A DNA stretch of 64,000 bases from JAJFKX01 sp965230265. Its GTDB lineage: Bacteria; Pseudomonadota; Gammaproteobacteria; Xanthomonadales; Wenzhouxiangellaceae. A model generated the notes under the pieces. That model searched no databases and had not been told where the DNA came from. It worked only from the letters and a program-made list of their open reading frames with translations. Numbering within the stretch: the stretch's first letter is position 1; each line of letters opens with the position of its first letter. Below are positions 62,880-64,000 of the stretch, in pieces. The position numbers were made by a program, and so were the translations under genes. Location of the stretch: the NCBI GenBank assembly GCA_965230265.1, contig OZ245999.1, positions 1,426,001 to 1,490,000 of the forward strand. The letters run 5' to 3'.

Positions 62880-63482
62880 TTGAGCGAAGCGGTTACCACA
62901 GAAGCAATTTCACCGCTTGGGCAGGATGCTACTGTGTCTCATTGGCCAATACGTTATCGCCCGGATTGGTTTGCTGAGCAGACCCTCGATGATGAGGGGA
63001 TATTTATAGCGGTTTATACCGACTTGCGGTTAATCGCGCAGCATCTACTGTCCAAGGAATACGGACAACCCAGTATTCAGGCAACAGAACTGGTCAATGA
63101 AGCTTTCGTCAAACTGCTACAAAACCCTGCCAATACAGAAAGCAAACGGCATCTGCTGAATATTCTGGGGCGCTATATGCGCCAGGTATTGATTGACCGT
63201 GGCCGACGTCGTCGCAGCAACAAACGTGATGCACAGTTGACCGAGCTTGGTACGCATATCGGTGCAGGCCAGGATGAGCCGGACTGGGCATTGTTTGATC
63301 AGGCGATGGACCGTTTGCAAAAATCTCAGCCGGTTTTATATGAAGTATTCCAATTGCATTACTTCACAGGATTACAAATGAGCGATATTGCAGATACGCT
63401 GCAATGTTCAGAACGTACCGTTAAACGTTATTGGAAAGCGGCCAGGCTATGGTTGGCTGACCGAATTTCACAACAAACATAG
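62880..63482 (+). CDS. ECF-type RNA polymerase sigma factor (TIGR02999-like)
   Basis: 200 residues starting at TTG, supported by AGGGAG six bases upstream; there is no ATG that keeps region 2 intact. Region 2 reads LIAQHLLSKEYGQPSIQATELVNEAFVKLLQNP, with NILGRYMRQVLIDRGRRRRSNKRDAQ, typical of the planctomycete/xanthomonad ECF group whose N-terminus lacks an anti-sigma partner. Region 4 has EVFQLHYFTGLQMSDIADTLQCSERTVKRYWKAARLWL. The kinase gene follows after four bases. In such pairs the sigma factor is thought to be controlled by phosphorylation by the kinase. Confidence 0.88.
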   Translation: MSEAVTTEAISPLGQDATVSHWPIRYRPDWFAEQTLDDEGIFIAVYTDLRLIAQHLLSKEYGQPSIQATELVNEAFVKLLQNPANTESKRHLLNILGRYMRQVLIDRGRRRRSNKRDAQLTELGTHIGAGQDEPDWALFDQAMDRLQKSQPVLYEVFQLHYFTGLQMSDIADTLQCSERTVKRYWKAARLWLADRISQQT

Positions 63483-63486
63483 TCAA

Positions 63487-64000
63487 ATGTCACAGGCGGG
63501 CGTCAACCAGCTGCAAACCGATGCTGACACTTTGGCATTGTTGCTGGAGTCTTTGGATCAGCCGGTTGATGATCGGGCTGTCTGGATTCAGCAACAAAAC
63601 CAGTACACCTCAGAAATTCGCAATGAAGTGCTGAAAATTCTGGAAATAAGCCCCGACCTTGGGCCATTTGAACAGCCTTTTAATGCCATCCCGGATGACA
63701 ATGAGCGCGTTGGTCAGGTCATCGGTGATTACCAGCTGATGCGGCTGATAGGTCGCGGTGGTATGGGTGCAGTTTACCTTGCAGAACGTGTTCGGGATTT
63801 TGAACATCAAAGCGCCATTAAGTTGATACGTGGTGGTCGTATCACTGATATCAATCGAAGCCATTTTATCCGTGAACGTCAGAATTTAGCGGCAATGCAG
63901 CATCCTTACATAGCGCACCTGCTGGATGGTGGGACGACTGAAGAGGGTGATGACTTTCTCATCATGGAATGGGTCGCCGGTCAGTCCATTACCGAATATT
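63487..64000 (+). CDS. Serine/threonine protein kinase, truncated by the window edge
   Basis: Only the first 171 residues are present. After an 85-residue N-terminal acidic region comes the kinase domain: IGDYQLMRLIGRGGMGAVYLAERVR (Gly-rich loop GRGGMG), SAIKLIRGG with the ATP-anchoring Lys, and IRERQNLAAMQHPYIAHLLDGGTT leading to MEWVAGQSI at the hinge. This is a Hanks-type kinase of the PknB-like group, without its catalytic HRD/DFG part because the sequence ends at base 64000. Partner of the preceding sigma factor. Confidence 0.9.
   Translation, partial: MSQAGVNQLQTDADTLALLLESLDQPVDDRAVWIQQQNQYTSEIRNEVLKILEISPDLGPFEQPFNAIPDDNERVGQVIGDYQLMRLIGRGGMGAVYLAERVRDFEHQSAIKLIRGGRITDINRSHFIRERQNLAAMQHPYIAHLLDGGTTEEGDDFLIMEWVAGQSITEY

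Overview
The window comes from a Gram-negative bacterium of moderate G+C content. It is most likely a gammaproteobacterium related to Xanthomonadales (Marinicella- or Wenzhouxiangella-like). The main reasons are the compact argF'-argG-argE-argAB-argC-argH cluster, which has an N-acetylornithine carbamoyltransferase and a fused acetylglutamate kinase/acetyltransferase as in xanthomonads, the divergent rsgA/orn pair, LapB, NfuA and a glyoxylate shunt. This placement is inference. No insertion sequence, phage or CRISPR array was seen. Layout: 1-5.9 kb holds envelope polysaccharide genes (lapB end, GlcNAc-1-P transferase-like, WbpM-like dehydratase, galU), an esterase and nfuA. 6-11.7 kb holds exported hydrolases, a lamin-tail protein and two small cytochromes c. 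11.8-18.1 kb is a fatty acid beta-oxidation operon (fadE, fadB/fadN-like, fadA) with a repeat-rich upstream region. 18.3-20.5 kb has an FMN reductase and two tandem Sel1-type paralogues. 20.8-23.2 kb has rsgA, orn and a lipoprotein methyltransferase. 23.4-27.4 kb is the most distinctive accessory unit: a ferritin-like protein, a Cys-rich protein whose cysteines fall in repeated Cx5C spacing, a DUF692/MNIO oxidative enzyme and a DUF2063 partner. This has the logic of a bufferin/methanobactin-like modified-peptide (RiPP) system, but with an unusually long multi-Cys substrate. 27.4-36.2 kb has transport, lipoprotein, AT-rich hypothetical genes (one interrupted by a stop), tRNA-Glu, tRNA-Ala and an Lhr-type helicase. 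36.3-40.9 kb has an M1 peptidase, a DUF6702 protein, a GST-like protein and a membrane protein. 41.1-48.3 kb is the arginine operon on the minus strand. Its 5' leader contains a previously unannotated 31-codon peptide with five Arg codons in six, followed by a perfect 10-bp terminator and a plausible competing antiterminator: by eye, a transcription attenuator for arginine. 48.5-52.3 kb has AT-rich orphan genes and creD. 52.4-56.4 kb has a LysR regulator divergent from aceB-aceA. 56.5-57.7 kb has a TerB-like gene split by an in-frame TGA and a YSC84/SYLF lipoprotein. 57.8-62.7 kb holds exported proteins, two of which share a C-terminal domain. 62.9-64 kb has an ECF sigma factor followed by a Ser/Thr kinase that runs off the window. 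All assignments were made by reading motifs; no database search or folding program was run.
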